From positions 154,320,416-154,384,415 of the forward strand of contig CM077149.1 in NCBI GenBank assembly GCA_039583875.1: a stretch of DNA of 64,000 nt, written 5' to 3'. The number at the start of each line of letters is the position of its first letter. Position 1 is the stretch's first letter. Below, piece after piece: positions 1-10,939 of this stretch. This DNA is from Platanthera guangdongensis. Taxonomy: Eukaryota; Streptophyta; Magnoliopsida; Asparagales; Orchidaceae. Under the pieces are notes generated by a model, which was not told the DNA's origin, ran no database searches, and was given only the letters and a program-made list of their open reading frames with translations. A program made the position numbers and the translations under genes.

Positions 1-2
1 TC

Positions 3-266
3 CACAAAGAGCCAGGCCATCGAACAGAAAACTGCCGAGCATTCCGTCAGCTTGTGCAAAGGATGCTCCGGCAAGGCAAGATGCATGACTTGCTTCCTAA
101 AGAAGATCGCCCTGACCCATCAACTTCAAAGGGCAAAGAAAGTTCAGATGTTCCTTGCTCCTCAAGAGGGGTGAGCCAGGTCGAAGATTATCCTCTCCTC
201 GTTGTTAACAAAGAAGTCGAATGCTTCGATGCCAATGACGAGGGTATACTGGGAAGGCTATTCTAA
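3..266 (+). CDS. Gag C-terminus, gypsy TR-GAG copy 1 (partial)
   Basis: An open frame enters from the left edge and ends at TAA 264-266. It matches the last 87 codons of gag in the complete copy (27122-27382) almost residue for residue. It starts inside the degenerate zinc-knuckle-like motif (HKE-GHRTE-CRAF). Here a D-to-N change precedes the Cys, giving TENCRAF against TEDCRAF in copy 2. A charged QRMLRQGKMHDLLP segment and the terminal motif DDEGILGRLF (here NDEGILGRLF) follow. The product would be the nucleic-acid-binding end of a retrotransposon capsid protein. Only the partial gene is visible, so integrity upstream is unknown. Confidence 0.85.
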   Translation, partial: HKEPGHRTENCRAFRQLVQRMLRQGKMHDLLPKEDRPDPSTSKGKESSDVPCSSRGVSQVEDYPLLVVNKEVECFDANDEGILGRLF

Positions 267-1066
267 ACTAGCAAGGACTTCACAGTCCTCCAAAGCGATG
301 GACTTCACAGTCCTCCAGAGCTCCTTACAACCTACAGGGGTTATCTCAACTCTTACTCCCTCTTTCAAACATTTTCATTACAACACTTCTCAGTGTTTTA
401 TTCTTGCTTTTCTGCAAAGCTTTTACTCAGAGATCCTGTACTGACACAGTTCCCTTTTTGTTGCCTCTCTCTCTCTCTCTCTGGATCAATACGCCAATGA
501 GATTTCGCCAAGTCTGAAACGTTCCCTCCGTAGTTTGTTCTTGCACTACCGCTTCGACCACATATGGCGGGAGTATACCCATGTGTGTAGTGGGAGCAGT
601 TCATCTACGATTATGGGCTTCAGGCTTAGGATCCTAGCCAGCATCTGACACAGAGTGTGTGCTAGGGGAGCCCCATGTGTTAGCTCTGTTGTGCGTCTTA
701 TAGGAAACACTACGGTTAGGATGATCTTCGCTGGACAAGCAATGGCGATCAAGCGTAGCCTTGTCTCTTGGATCATCCTTCAACTGTGGTGGCCGAATAA
801 CTCTCTCCGGTATCCTCGATCCATGCCTCTCGGGTTCTCACAACTTCACTGATCAATACACAGACAATATAGGCCTCTTGGCGCAACCTGTCTCCTTGAT
901 CAGTGATGCTTGTGCCCAGGGCAAGAGAGTAGAGTCTCTAGCGATCCTTCTCAGGATCTCCCTTGCTTCTAGCGATCCTTCTCAGGATCTTCCTTGCTTC
1001 CAGCGGTCCTTCTCAGGACCTTCCCTTGCTTTGTGCCCTCCTTGAGGATGCGCGGCCAGCCCGCTT
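267..1066 (+). other. Non-coding internal region of TR-GAG copy 1
   Basis: This region has no convincing gene. It is nearly colinear with 27383-28196 of copy 2, including the blocks beginning ACTTCACAGTCCTCC (twice in each copy). Between 930 and 1020 a short unit built on the palindrome GATCCTTCTCAGGATC repeats three to four times. Small open frames here are short and not conserved in frame between copies. Confidence 0.6.
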
Positions 1067-1836
1067 TGAGCAGGACCATACTCGGAATGACTTTCTCAGG
1101 CCAGTGATGCATAAGGCCCACGGGGAACACCTGTGGCAGCATTCAACCTTCTTTAGTCATTCCGAACATGGACCTCTTTTTCCCAGCCCGCTTTGAGCAG
1201 GACCATACTCGGAATGACTTTCTCAGGCCAGTGATGCATAAGGCCCACGGGGAACACCTGTGGCAGCATTCAACCTTCTTTAGTCATTCCGAACATGGAC
1301 CTCTTTTTCCTTTCCCGCTTCGAGCAGGACCATACTCGGAATGACTTTCTCAGGCCAGTGATGCATAAGGCCCACGGGGAACACCTGTGGCAGCATTCAA
1401 CCTTCTTTAGTCATTCCGAACATGGACCTCTTTTTCCTTTCCCGCTTCGAGCAGGACCATACTCGGAATGACTTTCTCAGGCCAGTGATGCATAAGGCCC
1501 ACGGGGAACACCTGTGGCAGCATTCAACCTTCTTTAGTCATTCCGAACATGGACCTCTTTTTCCTTTCCCGCTTCGAGCAGGACCATACTCGGAATGATT
1601 TTTTTTCGGGCAAGTGATGCATAAGGCCCACGGGGAACACCTGTGGCAGCATCCAACCCTCTGTAGTCATTCCGAACATGGACCTCTTTTTTCCTTTTTC
1701 CCCCCTCCTTGAGGATGTGCGGCCAGCCCGCTTTGAGTAGGACTATACTTGGGATGATTTTTTCGGGCAAGTGATGCATAAGGCCCACGGGGAACACCTG
1801 TGGCAGCATTCAACCCACTTTAGTCATTCCGGGTGC
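1067..1836 (+). repeat. 127-bp tandem repeat in the TR-GAG internal region
   Basis: The marker CAGGACCATA starts at 1071, 1198, 1325, 1452 and 1579, an exact 127-bp period. A sixth, diverged unit (TAGGACTATA near 1738) follows after a 32-bp insertion. Each unit carries an inverted pair CGGAATGACT / AGTCATTCCG about 65 bp apart, with GGCCCACGGGGAACACC between the arms. Copy 2 of the family (28190-28450) has only two diverged units, so this array has expanded here. Short open frames across it are a by-product of the repeat. Confidence 0.85.
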
Positions 1837-2185
1837 AGCCCTCCTTTTTCTCTCTTGCCTTCTTTCACAGGTGAACAGGTTAATCCGACCTACCAAAAGG
1901 ATTTTCAGCAATCACTTTGCTCATGCTCATCCTATATGAATTGCTTATTCAAAGCTCTATCGGATGATGACTCGCACTCTATCTATATAAGTTCTATTGC
2001 TCTTATCTTCTATATATTGTTTGCTCAAGCGCTATCAGCCATACTATTGCAGTCCAGTCATATCTATCAGCAGTTAACAACTCAGTTTATTGATCTGGGC
2101 TTCATAATAATATTCATCAGGCACTCTTCTTGCTAATTGGTCATATCGGCCTTATCTTGTCAACAGTTAACTTATCAACAGTTAG

Positions 2186-2640
2186 CAGTCTACAGTTAAC
2201 ACTTGCAAGCCTTCTCTTCACAGGTACTTGCAAGTTATTTTCATATCTTATTGGTTCCCAACTTCTCTTCTTGCAGAGATTAGCAAACACCTGCAAACCT
2301 CATCCAGGTACTTGCAGCTTGTTTTTATATACGATACCTGCTCTTAACTCTCTTCTTGCAGAGATCCTCAAACCCTTGCAAGTTTCTTCACAGGTACTTG
2401 CAAGTTACTCTCATATATTGTGCATGCTCCTAACTCTTCTTTTGCAGAAACCAGCAAAGACTTGCAGGTCCCTTCCAGGTACTTGCAAGTTGTTACGCCT
2501 TTCCGTTTTCCTCACTTTTGTTTTGCAGAACACTTACAGAAGACACGTCTTCTTCGTTTTGCAAAAAACAAATTCAGGTACACACTCGATGTGCCACCCC
2601 TACATGCTTACCCTAACTTTCCTTTTGCAGGAAAATAGAC
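2186..2640 (+). repeat. CTTGCAAG / CAGGTACTTGCA short-repeat block
   Basis: The core CAGGTACTTGCA recurs about every 60-70 bp in five places, and is usually preceded by CTTGCAAG or CCTGCAAAC. Reverse-complementary CTTGCAAG cores make each unit partly palindromic. The block is conserved at 28786-29310 in copy 2. It lies 3' of gag and ends about 140 bp before the 3' LTR, where an autonomous gypsy would carry pol. Confidence 0.65.
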
Positions 2641-3177
2641 AAGAAGCACCAAGCTTGTGAGGAGAGTCTTCAGGTCCTGTCTCTCCTTGCTCCTCTTCTC
2701 CCGTTGGGGTGGATCACGATTTTCGTGGGTCTCCAACTTTTTCGAAGTTCTTTTCGGAACTTAAAAAAGTGCGGGGATTATGTTAACCCAGAAATCGGCG
2801 ATCCTTCCCAAGGTGGCCAGCTGGCTCGTCGTGACCCTTAGATTGTCCCTTTTGATCGCGATGGGTCCCAGCGTAGGCGGACAGTCTTCCCTATCCGCCT
2901 AGGTCTCCTAGCAACCGCGTGCCCTGCGGGACGGCGGGCTATTCCCATGGCTCACCCTCGCGGGACATGCGGTTAGATCCGCTAATCATGTAGTGCTTTT
3001 CCTTGCAGGAGTCCGCCAACAGCATTGCCAGGAGCGGCCTCCTATTTCGCCCAAGGGGCGGTGGTCTCCTGCCGCCGTCCGCCGAGGACGCCCGCCAGGG
3101 GAGACCTCCCTGCTGCCCGAGGGGCGGCGGCCTCCTGCCGCCGTCCGCCGAGGCCGCCCACCCCGGGCGGCCTCTGC

Positions 3178-4150
3178 CCGCCAGCCGGGCGGACTCCACC
3201 CGGAGTCCGCCCAGGCCGCCCGCTAGGGGGCGGCCCCGGCTCCTGCCGGGCGGACTCCTCCAGGAGTCCGCCCAGGCCGCCCGCTAGGGGGCGGCCCCGG
3301 CTCCTGCCGGGCGGACTCCCCCCGGAGTCCGCCCAGGCCGCCCGCTAGGGGGCGGCCCCGGCTCCTGCCGGGCGGACTCCTCCAGGAGTCCGCCCAGGCC
3401 GCCCGCTAGGGGGCGGCCCCGGCTCCTGCCGGGCGGACTCCTCCCGGAGTCCGCCCAGGCCGCCCGCTAGGGGGCGGCCCCGGCTCCTGCCGGGCGGACT
3501 CCTCCCGGAGTCCGCCCAGGCCGCCCGCTAGGGGGCGGCCCCGGCTCCTGCCGGGCGGACTCCTCCCGGAGTCCGCCCAGGCCGCCCGCTAGGGGGCGGC
3601 CCCGGCTCCTGCCGGGCGGACTCCTCCCGGAGTCCGCCCAGGCCGCCCGCTAGGGGGCGGCCCAGGCTCCTGCCGGGCGGACTCCTCCCGGAGTCCGCCC
3701 AGGCCGCCCGCTAGGGGGCGGCCCCGGCTCCTGCCGGGCGGACTCCTCCCGGAGTCCGCCCAGGCCGCCCGCTAGGGGGCGGCCCCGGCTCCTGCCGGGC
3801 GGACTCCTCCCGGAGTCCGCCCAGGCCGCCCGCTAGGGGGCGGCCCCGGCTCCTGCCGGGCGGACTCCTCCCGGAGTCCGCCCAGGCCGCCCGCTAGGGG
3901 GCGGCCCCGGCTCCTGCCGGGCAGACTCCTCCCGGAGTCCGCCCAGGCCGCCCGCTAGGGGGCGGCCCCGGCTCCTGCCGGGCGGACTCCTCCCGGAGTC
4001 CGCCCAGGCCGCCCGCTAGGGGGCGGCCCCGGCTCCTGCCGGGCGGACTCCACCCGGAGTCCGCCCAGGCCGCCCGCTAGGGGGCGGCCTCCGGCCTGCC
4101 GGGCGGACTCCTCCCGGAGTCCGCCCAGGTCGCCCGCTAGGGGGCGACCT
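3178..4150 (+). repeat. 61-bp GC-rich hairpin array in LTR (about 16 units)
   Basis: The period is 61 bp: the phrase TCCTGCCGGGCGG advances one column per 60-base line. Every unit contains two inverted repeats. One is GGGCGGACTCC, a 4-nt spacer, then GGAGTCCGCCC. The other is GGCCGCCC, a 6-nt spacer, then GGGCGGCC. Units are nearly identical in the centre of the array and diverge at its edges, as expected from unequal exchange. Open frames across it have extreme P/G/R composition on both strands and are not genes. Confidence 0.92.
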
Positions 4151-4245
4151 CCAGCTTTCTGCAGGTGGGTCCTTCCGCTTGCTTCCTCAGGCAACAGTGG
4201 CGGACGCAAAATCTCTGTCCGCGGAGTCCGCGCAGGTCGTCATGC

Positions 4246-4295
4246 TGATGTCACTGGGCCCCGCTTCTAGAAGAACTTCCCTGGGCCTATAAATA
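4246..4295 (+). promoter_or_regulatory. LTR core promoter, TR-GAG copy 1
   Basis: TATAAATA lies at 4288-4295, within CCTATAAATAGCC. At 4246-4253 sits TGATGTCA, a one-base variant of the perfect TGACGTCA found at the same distance upstream of TATA in the other two LTRs of the family. TGACGTCA is the palindromic core bound by plant bZIP/TGA factors. Transcription would start about 30 bp downstream of TATA; that is inferred. Confidence 0.7.
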
Positions 4296-4658
4296 GCCCA
4301 TGGTGCCTCTCATTCTGGAGCACGCGAGACGGTGGGAGGATCCTGCAAGTCCTGCCAGCAAGCCCTGCGGACTCCGTTTTCCAGTCCGCGCAGTCCGTCA
4401 TCGCCTTCTCCAGCAAGCTCTGCGGACTCAGTTTTCTGTCCGCGCAGCTCTACAGCAGCTCTTCAGCAGCTTGCCAGCAGACTCTGCAGACTCAGTTTCC
4501 CAGTCCTCCAGCAGCTAGCAGACTATTTTACTTAGTCTCTGTCAGCTTCTCCCCTGCTTTCTGGCACTTTCTTCTCTCCTAGCCGCCAGCTTCTCCTTGT
4601 ACCCTTTAAGTGATTTTGTTGTAAAGGTGTACTTGTAAGCTTGTAATCTCTAGCTATT

Positions 4659-4665
4659 AATAAAA
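4659..4665 (+). terminator. Polyadenylation signal AATAAAA in LTR
   Basis: AATAAAA lies about 360 bp after the LTR TATA box. It is conserved in the other two LTRs (25261 and 31651). It probably directs 3' end formation of the element RNA and so defines the R/U5 side. Confidence 0.55.
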
Positions 4666-5185
4666 GGAAAGCCCGTCGCAGGAGTGTCATTTAGGCCGCG
4701 GCGGGCGAAGTGTGTTGTTGCCGCTGCTAGCGGCCCCCCTTCTTCTTCTCTCTGCTCAGCAAGCCTTGCTCCTCTGCTCAGCAAGCCTTGCTCCTCTGCT
4801 CAGCAAGCCTTGCTCCTCTGCTCAGCAAGTCTTGCTCCTCTGCTCAGCAGACTTCTTCTCAGTTCAGCTCTTCTCGGCAACCAACCTGCAAGCACAACCG
4901 TCCATTAGCCGTCTGCTCGACAGCTCCTGGTCAACCTCCTTCCCCTCTCTTGATCAACCCGCTCTGTTGATCAAGCTTCTCTCCTCTATCCCCGCAACCC
5001 TCTTTGACAAGCCGTTTGCTCCACTCTCGAGCACTCAGAGGCTTCCTTCCTTTCCTCCTTTCCTCCTCTCCTAGCTTGTGAGATCGAACACCCCCTCCGT
5101 GTTAGCTGGCTGGTGCCCCGCGACGTTTTTGCGCATCAACAATCACTTCAAAATTTTTGATGCGCTCGGTGGACGGCCCACATAT

Positions 5186-5369
5186 AGGCTTTGTTTGGCG
5201 TGGTGGTGACGGTCATGAACACGGTGGTCATGAATATTCGTTCATGAACATCCGACCTCACCTAACCAAATTTGTGCATTTTATGCTCAAAAACTAGTTT
5301 ATTTTCTTGACAGTGGTCATAGCTTTAACAAATTCACCGGAGCAAATAAGCCACGCCAAGCGAAGCCTG
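5186..5369. mobile_element. MITE, hAT-like termini (184 bp)
   Basis: The ends are inverted copies: AGGCTTTGTTTGGCGTGG at 5186 and, on the other strand from 5369, AGGCTTCGCTTGGCGTGG. The interior is AT-rich and non-coding. A terminus of the type AGGCTYTGTTTGGC is common for plant hAT-derived MITEs. I could not confirm an 8-bp duplication. A related end lies near 37447-37470. Confidence 0.65.
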
Positions 5370-5841
5370 TAATCTCTAACAATTTCTTATTCATTGTCTT
5401 TGTTGATTCTTGCTAAATTAATAAAAAATGCAGAGAAAGATCATAAAGGCAAAATATATTTAAATTTGATAAAAAATCGAAAAATATTAAAATGAGAGCA
5501 AAATAATTTATAATATTTTTTGGGGATTGGTAAGGACAGCCCACTAAAGGCTAGTGGCAACCCAACCCAACCCAATTGTTTTAAACCAACCCTATTTTTC
5601 ACGCTTCTATTATAACACTAGTGGCAACCCCTCCGTCCCTGACCTTTGACAGTCACGCACTTCTTCTTGTGAAATTTCTCAGAATCTGGGTAAGGTCAAA
5701 TGAACACTCATGGTAGATCGATAACACTGACAATCTTGATTTTTTACTTATTTTACGGGGAAGGAGAAACATGAATACACATGCAAGAAAGCAGAGCAAT
5801 GGGTTTGAAATTCTTACTTACTTCAAAAGAGTACCTATATC

Positions 5842-5902
<61 letters not shown>

Positions 5903-5978
5903 AATACAATTAATTAGGTGGATAACAGGTTGCGACTTACATTAATAGTAATACAGGTTCAGATTTCAACATTCTACA
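5370..5978. other. AT-rich spacer with AC microsatellite; probable remnant of a minus-strand copia LTR
   Basis: No gene is seen. An (AC)24 run occupies 5853-5900, preceded by an AT run. The direct repeat ACTAGTGGCAACCC occurs at about 5548 and 5618. On the minus strand, the purine-rich segment just right of 5978 followed by TGTAGAATG suggests that the 3' LTR of the decayed copia at 6020-7235 starts at 5978 and extends leftward into this spacer. Its far end is not recognisable. Confidence 0.45.
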
Positions 5979-6019
5979 CCCCCTCTAAATCTGGACCCTT
6001 TCTCACTCCAAGCTTCTCC

Positions 6020-7235
6020 CTTAGCTCCATGAATCGATTCCTTGGTATAATGGCTTGATCATTATGTCAACAAGTTGATCATGAGTAGGGTGGTGTTCCA
6101 GCTCGTTCGACCTTCTTCTTGTCAACCATTTCTCTGATGAAATGAAAGCGGATGTCGATGTGCTTGTTGTGAGCATGAAAAACAGGTTTTTTGGCCAAGG
6201 CGATGGCTGAAGTGTTATCACTTATCATAGAGGAGTTTCACTCCCTTCTTTGCTTTTTTTCTTCTTCATTTCTACAAATTTCCTTATTCAGTGTGTCAAG
6301 CCAGATGGCTTCGCACGCTGCTGCATTGAGAGCCATGAGTTCTGCTTTGGTAGTGGACAAGGTCACGGTTTGCTGCTTCCTTGAGTTCCAGAAGAAAGGG
6401 CTGGAGCCCAGGAAAAAGATAAAATCAACGGTGCTTCGTCCGTCATCAAGGTTGACTGCCCAATCTAAGTCGATGTAGCCGATGAGTGTTCCTTTTTGCT
6501 TCTTGCTCAAAAAAATAGACCGAACGCCTTCGTCCCCTTCAAGTAGCGCAAAATTCTCTTTGCAGCATTAAAGTGTGTCTAAGAGGGATTGTTCACGAAC
6601 CTGGCAAGGATATTGACTTAGTTTTCAATGTCCGGTGTAAAGTTTGTGAGATATATAAGAGAGCCAATCAAACTCCTATATTCTTTTTTGTTTGCTAGTT
6701 CTTCATCCTCTCTCTTTGCTGTAAATTTCTCTGGCGTAGACATAGGGATTGCAGACGAGCTGCATTCCTCCATTTCAAACTTTTTCAGTAGTGCCCAAGT
6801 AAATAGTTCCTGTGTGACAAATATTCTGCCTGACAAGTGTTTGATTTGCAGCCCCAAGAAATACTTCAGGGAGCCGAGATCAGTCATTTATAGTTCTTCT
6901 TCATCTTCTCTCTAAATTCTTTGATGAGCTTGAGGTAGGTGCCAGTGACAATCAAGTCATCCACATATAGATTCACATAGATGCTTCCTCGATTCTCATT
7001 TTTATGTACAAAGTTGGTTCATTTGGGTAGGGAGTAAAGTCCTCACCAACAAAATATCCATTGATGTTGTGGTGCCAAGCACGAGGGGCCTGTTTCAACC
7101 CGTAGAGTGCTTTGTGAAGTTTGTAAATTTTGTCTTCCTGCCCTTTTACCATAAAGCTTGGAGGCTGACATACATAAACTTCTTCAGCTAATTCACCATT
7201 AAGAAACACTGATTTGAAACGTTGGTAGATAGTTT
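6020..7235 (-). pseudogene. Copia pol fragment: RT C-terminal part and RNase H, decayed
   Basis: Minus-strand reading gives, in order, copia RT motifs (FLNGELAEEVYV, KALYGLKQAPRAWH near 7090-7200), then MTDLGSLKYFLGLQI (6887) and YRSLIGSLIYLT. RNase H follows (STVDFIFFLGSS, STTKAELMALN near 6300-6450), and the [16 protein letters not shown] tail is in shifted frames. The pieces lie in several frames and the YVDD segment (near 6900-6970) is disrupted, so no enzyme could be made. There is no gag, protease or integrase. The piece runs head-to-head with the plus-strand copia at 7790. Confidence 0.85.
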
Positions 7236-7319
7236 TGAGCAGCTACGACAAGAAGTATGCGAATTGTTGCCATTCTTGCCCTGGGGGATAAAGTTTTGTC
7301 AAAATTTGCTCTAGGTTTC

Positions 7320-7617
7320 TGTGAAAAACCTTTTGCAGCTACTTTGAAGGTGTAGTTACAAATACTTTGAAGGTGTTTTTACAATTGCTTTTTATTATGA
7401 GGTCACTTTACTATTTATAACACAATGTTAGTCTTGTTACAAATGCTTGCATTTATAGTAACGTATTATTTGTTATTGTAACAAAAAATAAAATACTTTT
7501 ACAAAAAAGTACTTTATTATAACAACAGAAAAATCTCGTTACTAAATATAGCTATTAGTAACAAACTATGTTATAGTTATATTGTAGTCCTTACTATATG
7601 TGCAATTTTTTATAGTG
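7320..7617. mobile_element. CACTA-like transposon end (putative)
   Basis: Read on the minus strand from 7617, the sequence begins CACTATAAAAAATTGC, and GTAAC/GTTAC-containing motifs recur over the next 250 bp. That resembles the CACTA terminus and subterminal repeats of En/Spm elements. No matching opposite end or transposase is visible, so this is a truncated or mistaken call. Confidence 0.35.
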
Positions 7618-7789
7618 TAATTTAATATTTTTTTCTTCAATTCAGTATGCCTTGTATATATCCTTTATATCAATGACACCCTAGGACTTCTAAGACCAAA
7701 TTACCCTCTATATACATCATGAGTAATAGACCTAGGATATAAAATCACTAAATATAATTTGTTGAGCTAAATCATAAGGATTTTTCCCA

Positions 7790-10316
7790 ACAACTTCCCC
7801 CTGGAACTCTTCCACATTGACCTCTGGGGACCAGCCCGTGTCTCCACCCTTGGTGGAAAACACTACTTTCTACTTATTGTCGACGATTACAACAGATACA
7901 TGTAGTTGTCCCATTTATCTGAGAAATCAGAAGCATTCCCTCAGTTCAAAACCTTCAAAAACAAAATAGAAAACTAATTGGAAAGGAAGATAAAAACAGT
8001 AAGAACTGATAGAGGGGGAGAGTTCCTATCTTCCCACTTCAACAAGTTGTTTCATGAAGCCGAAATTCGTAGAGAACTCACTGTCCTATACTCTTCACAA
8101 CAGAATGGGGTTGTTGAAAGGCGAAATCGAATAATAATAGAGATGGCTAGGACAATGATGATGCAATATTCATCCAGCCCCCAAAACTTTTGAGGAGAAG
8201 CTACCGCGACTACCACATATATCCTAAACATATCACCTACCAAAGCCCTGAAAAATCTAACACCCTATGAGCCATCTTTAAATACAAACTACTATTGCTC
8301 ATCTGAGAACATTTGGATGTATATCCTATTCTCACTGTAATAAGCAATGGACAAACTTGGAGCATTTGAACAAAAATGTGTTTTCTTAGGATATAATGAA
8401 GAGAGCAAAGGATACATACTACTTGATCCAATTAAGACCAATATTATCATCTCCATGGATGTGATATTTCATGAAAATTAATTGTGGGACTGGGCACCAG
8501 AGTGAGCCAATAGCTCCAACACCTCATCACTGCCGGTTGAACTAGGAATCACCCCAAGTCCCATCCATTGCTGTGATACACCTCCTGAAGAGATCTTTGA
8601 TGTTCCATCACCTGTCTCTCCAGCCCCCTGCTTGCAGAGGACTTTGAAGATACACATGATAGCACACCAAATCTCACACGGAAGGAAACTGATCATGAAT
8701 CTTCATCATCCATAAAATTATGATTACTTACAGACATTTGCAATGCTTCAGAATGTGCACTGCTTGTGATAACACCAAAAATATTTCAAGAAGCCGTGAA
8801 AAAGGAGGAATGGGGAGGAACAATGGAGGTGGAATTATCTGCAATAAAAAAACAACACTTGGTCCCTTGTTGACAACCCCCGCAATCACCATGTGATAGG
8901 ACTCAAGTGGGTATTCAAAATAAAACAAAACCAAGATAGAAGTCTGCTCAAGCACAAGACACATTTGGTGATAAAGGGGTTCACCCTAAAACCTGGAACA
9001 CATTATGATGAAACCTATGCTCCTGTTGCCAGAATGACAACAATTAGATTACTCCGTGCCACTATTGCACAAAACAAACTTCAAATCTTTCAATAATACG
9101 TAAAATCAGTCTTTCTAAACAGAGAACTTGTTGAGGATGTATATGTGTACCATTCACCAGGCTTTGAAATCAAAGAAAATGAAAACAAAGTCTACAAACT
9201 CCACAAAGCCCTCTACGGACTGAAGCAGCCCCCCCCCCCTCGTGCATGATACAATAACATAAACAATTACTTCCTCTCTGAAGGTTTCATCTCCTACCAG
9301 ATTGAATCAACCCTGTACATTAGAAATGAGAAAGATAGAAAGCTTTTTGTGAGCCTTTATGTTGAAGATCTGTTGGTCACCAAATTAAATTTGGAATTGA
9401 TCTCAGAGTTTAAGAAGAAGATGATGTAAAACTATGAAATGACGGACCTTGGCACCCTAAAATTCTTTCAGGGGCTACAAATCAAACAATTAACAGACAG
9501 TATTTTCATCTCCCAAGAGCCCTACACCAAGTACATCCTAATAAAGTTCCAGATGACAGACTGAAACTAATCATTGACACCCACGTCTACTGCAAATAAA
9601 TACATAATAAGAAAAGAAGAAGAACCCGAAAACGATGAAGAATTTTGGAGCTTGATCGACTCCCTCATTTATATCACAAACACACGGCCGGATATTGAAA
9701 ATGATGTAAATATCATTGCCAAGTTCGTGAACAAGCCTTCTAAAACTCACTTTAATGCCGCAAAATGAATCTTGCGTTACTTGTAGGGGCCAAGAGATTT
9801 TGGACTGTTACTCAAACATGAAGAAAATCCGACCCTAGTTGGCTACACTTAGTCGGATTGGACTGGAAATGTCGAAGATAGAAAGAGCACCAGCAGTTAC
9901 ATCTTCTTCGTTGACTCCAGCCCTATTTCCTGGAACTCTAGGAAGCATCCTACCGTGGCGCTCTCCACTACCGAAGCTGAATTCATGGCCCTCAACTCAG
10001 CGGCTTGTGAAGCCATCTAACTCTTAAGACTGAAGAAGGAGATATGGGATGATGAAGAAGAAAAAGAGTTAAAGATCATCTGCGACAATACTTTTGCAAT
10101 AACCCTATCCAAAAATACCATCTTTCACGCTCGAAGTAAGTACATCGACATTCGATACCACTTCATCAGAGAAGTCATCGAGGAGAAGAAGATCAAGTTG
10201 GAATACTGACCGATGGGAGATCAACTAGCTAATATAATGACTAAACCCCTGCCCAGAAATTAATTCATGGAAGTCCAGGAGAAGATTGGAGTAAACAAGG
10301 GGCCAGATTTATAGGG
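7790..10316 (+). pseudogene. Copia A: integrase, RT and RNase H, heavily decayed
   Basis: Plus-strand order is integrase core (DLWGPA near 7820, VRTDRGGEF at 8000, SSQQNGVVERRNR at 8090), a short linker, RT (GLKWVFKIKQ at 8899, YDETYAPVARM at 9005, HKALYGLKQ at 9200), then RNase H (EDRKSTSS near 9880, STTEAEFMALN at 9965, HARSKYIDIRYHF at 10130). Stops and frameshifts interrupt every domain. The RT active site reads YVED instead of YVDD (about 9360). An 11-C tract (9229-9239) replaces the codons after YGLKQ. Gag and protease are absent. Confidence 0.85.
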
Positions 10317-10553
10317 TGTGTGAAAAAGACAAATCCGCCAGACCTGCTGTTCCTCCTTGGATACTGTGTTGCTATCCTGCCTTTTGTTGGAACTGTAAAA
10401 TGTCATTAGTGTGAAGAGTCTTATTGTAACTCCACTTGTTAACTATCAACTTTACCTTTAATTAATTATGTATCCGTTGAACTGTACCTATAAAAGGATG
10501 TACCTATAAAAGGATGTGCCTATAAAAGGATGTACCTGAAGAAGAAACAACCA
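10317..10553 (+). repeat. Copia A 3' LTR fragment with triplicated TATA unit
   Basis: The pol remnant ends with a purine-rich stretch (AAGGGGCCAGATTTATAGGG), then TGTGTGAAAAAG, the expected start of a 3' LTR. Near 10486-10540 the unit CCTATAAAAGGATGT(A/G) occurs three times in tandem, placing three TATAAAAGG boxes 18 bp apart. The LTR is cut short where copia B begins. Confidence 0.55.
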
Positions 10554-10876
10554 TGATCTGGAGCCGGCGATACCTACAAGGTCAAAGAAGAGGAAGAGTT
10601 AAGAAAGTGGTAAACAAAGAAGGCAAGAAAAGCTACAAGAAAAGATATGTAAGATGAGAACAAAGGATAGGAAGATATAGAACTTATCTTGAAATGATGT
10701 CATCTAAATGCTGTCATGTCCTGTAGATTTCTTTTTTTTGTGTTGTCTATAAAAGCAGCCGCCTGTACTGTAACATGTCAAGATATATGAAGTAAAATAA
10801 AAACACCTCTTCTTAGTTCACTGGTTGTTATCTATTGTTGCACAAAATAAAACTTTAGATCCAATTAAACTAGGAT

Positions 10877-10890
10877 TGGTATCAGAGCCA
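10877..10890 (+). other. Primer-binding site (tRNA-iMet), copia B
   Basis: TGGTATCAGAGCCA is complementary to the 3' end of initiator methionyl tRNA, the usual primer of plant copia elements. It lies just 3' of the first LTR. Confidence 0.85.
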
Positions 10891-10939
10891 GCTTGGTTAA
10901 CTTGAGGTGAAGATTTCTTCACTAACAAAAAGGTGTTGT

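Larger units (their letters stand above)
1..5141 (+). mobile_element. 3' part of a gag-only Ty3/gypsy (TR-GAG type) element, copy 1
   Basis: The window opens inside a gypsy-class element. It holds the last codons of gag (3-266), about 2.5 kb of non-coding internal DNA with tandem repeats, a purine-rich tract (2764-2778) and a complete 3' LTR (2781-5141). The same order recurs in the complete copy at 23456-32073, which identifies the family. No protease, reverse transcriptase, RNase H or integrase lies between gag and the LTR in either copy, so the family looks non-autonomous. The 5' half is outside the window, so the target-site duplication cannot be checked; the five bases after the LTR are ATCAC. 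Confidence 0.88.
2781..5141 (+). repeat. 3' LTR of TR-GAG copy 1 (2361 bp)
   Basis: The LTR begins TGTTAACCC directly after the purine tract and ends GCATCAACA. These are the same termini as the two LTRs of the complete copy, where a target-site duplication proves the borders. Order inside: 61-bp GC-rich array (about 3178-4150), TATA box (4288), poly-A signal (4659), then a CT-rich tail. Nearly all extra length relative to other LTRs of the family lies in the array. Confidence 0.9.

Noticed and set aside
3003..3348. Overlapping Pro/Gly/Arg-rich open frames on both strands in the LTR array (also 23594-24800 and 29592-31190, up to 256 codons)
   Set aside because: They arise from stop-free GC-rich 60-bp repeats with inverted arms, which look alike on both strands; no motif, start context or conservation of frame between copies.
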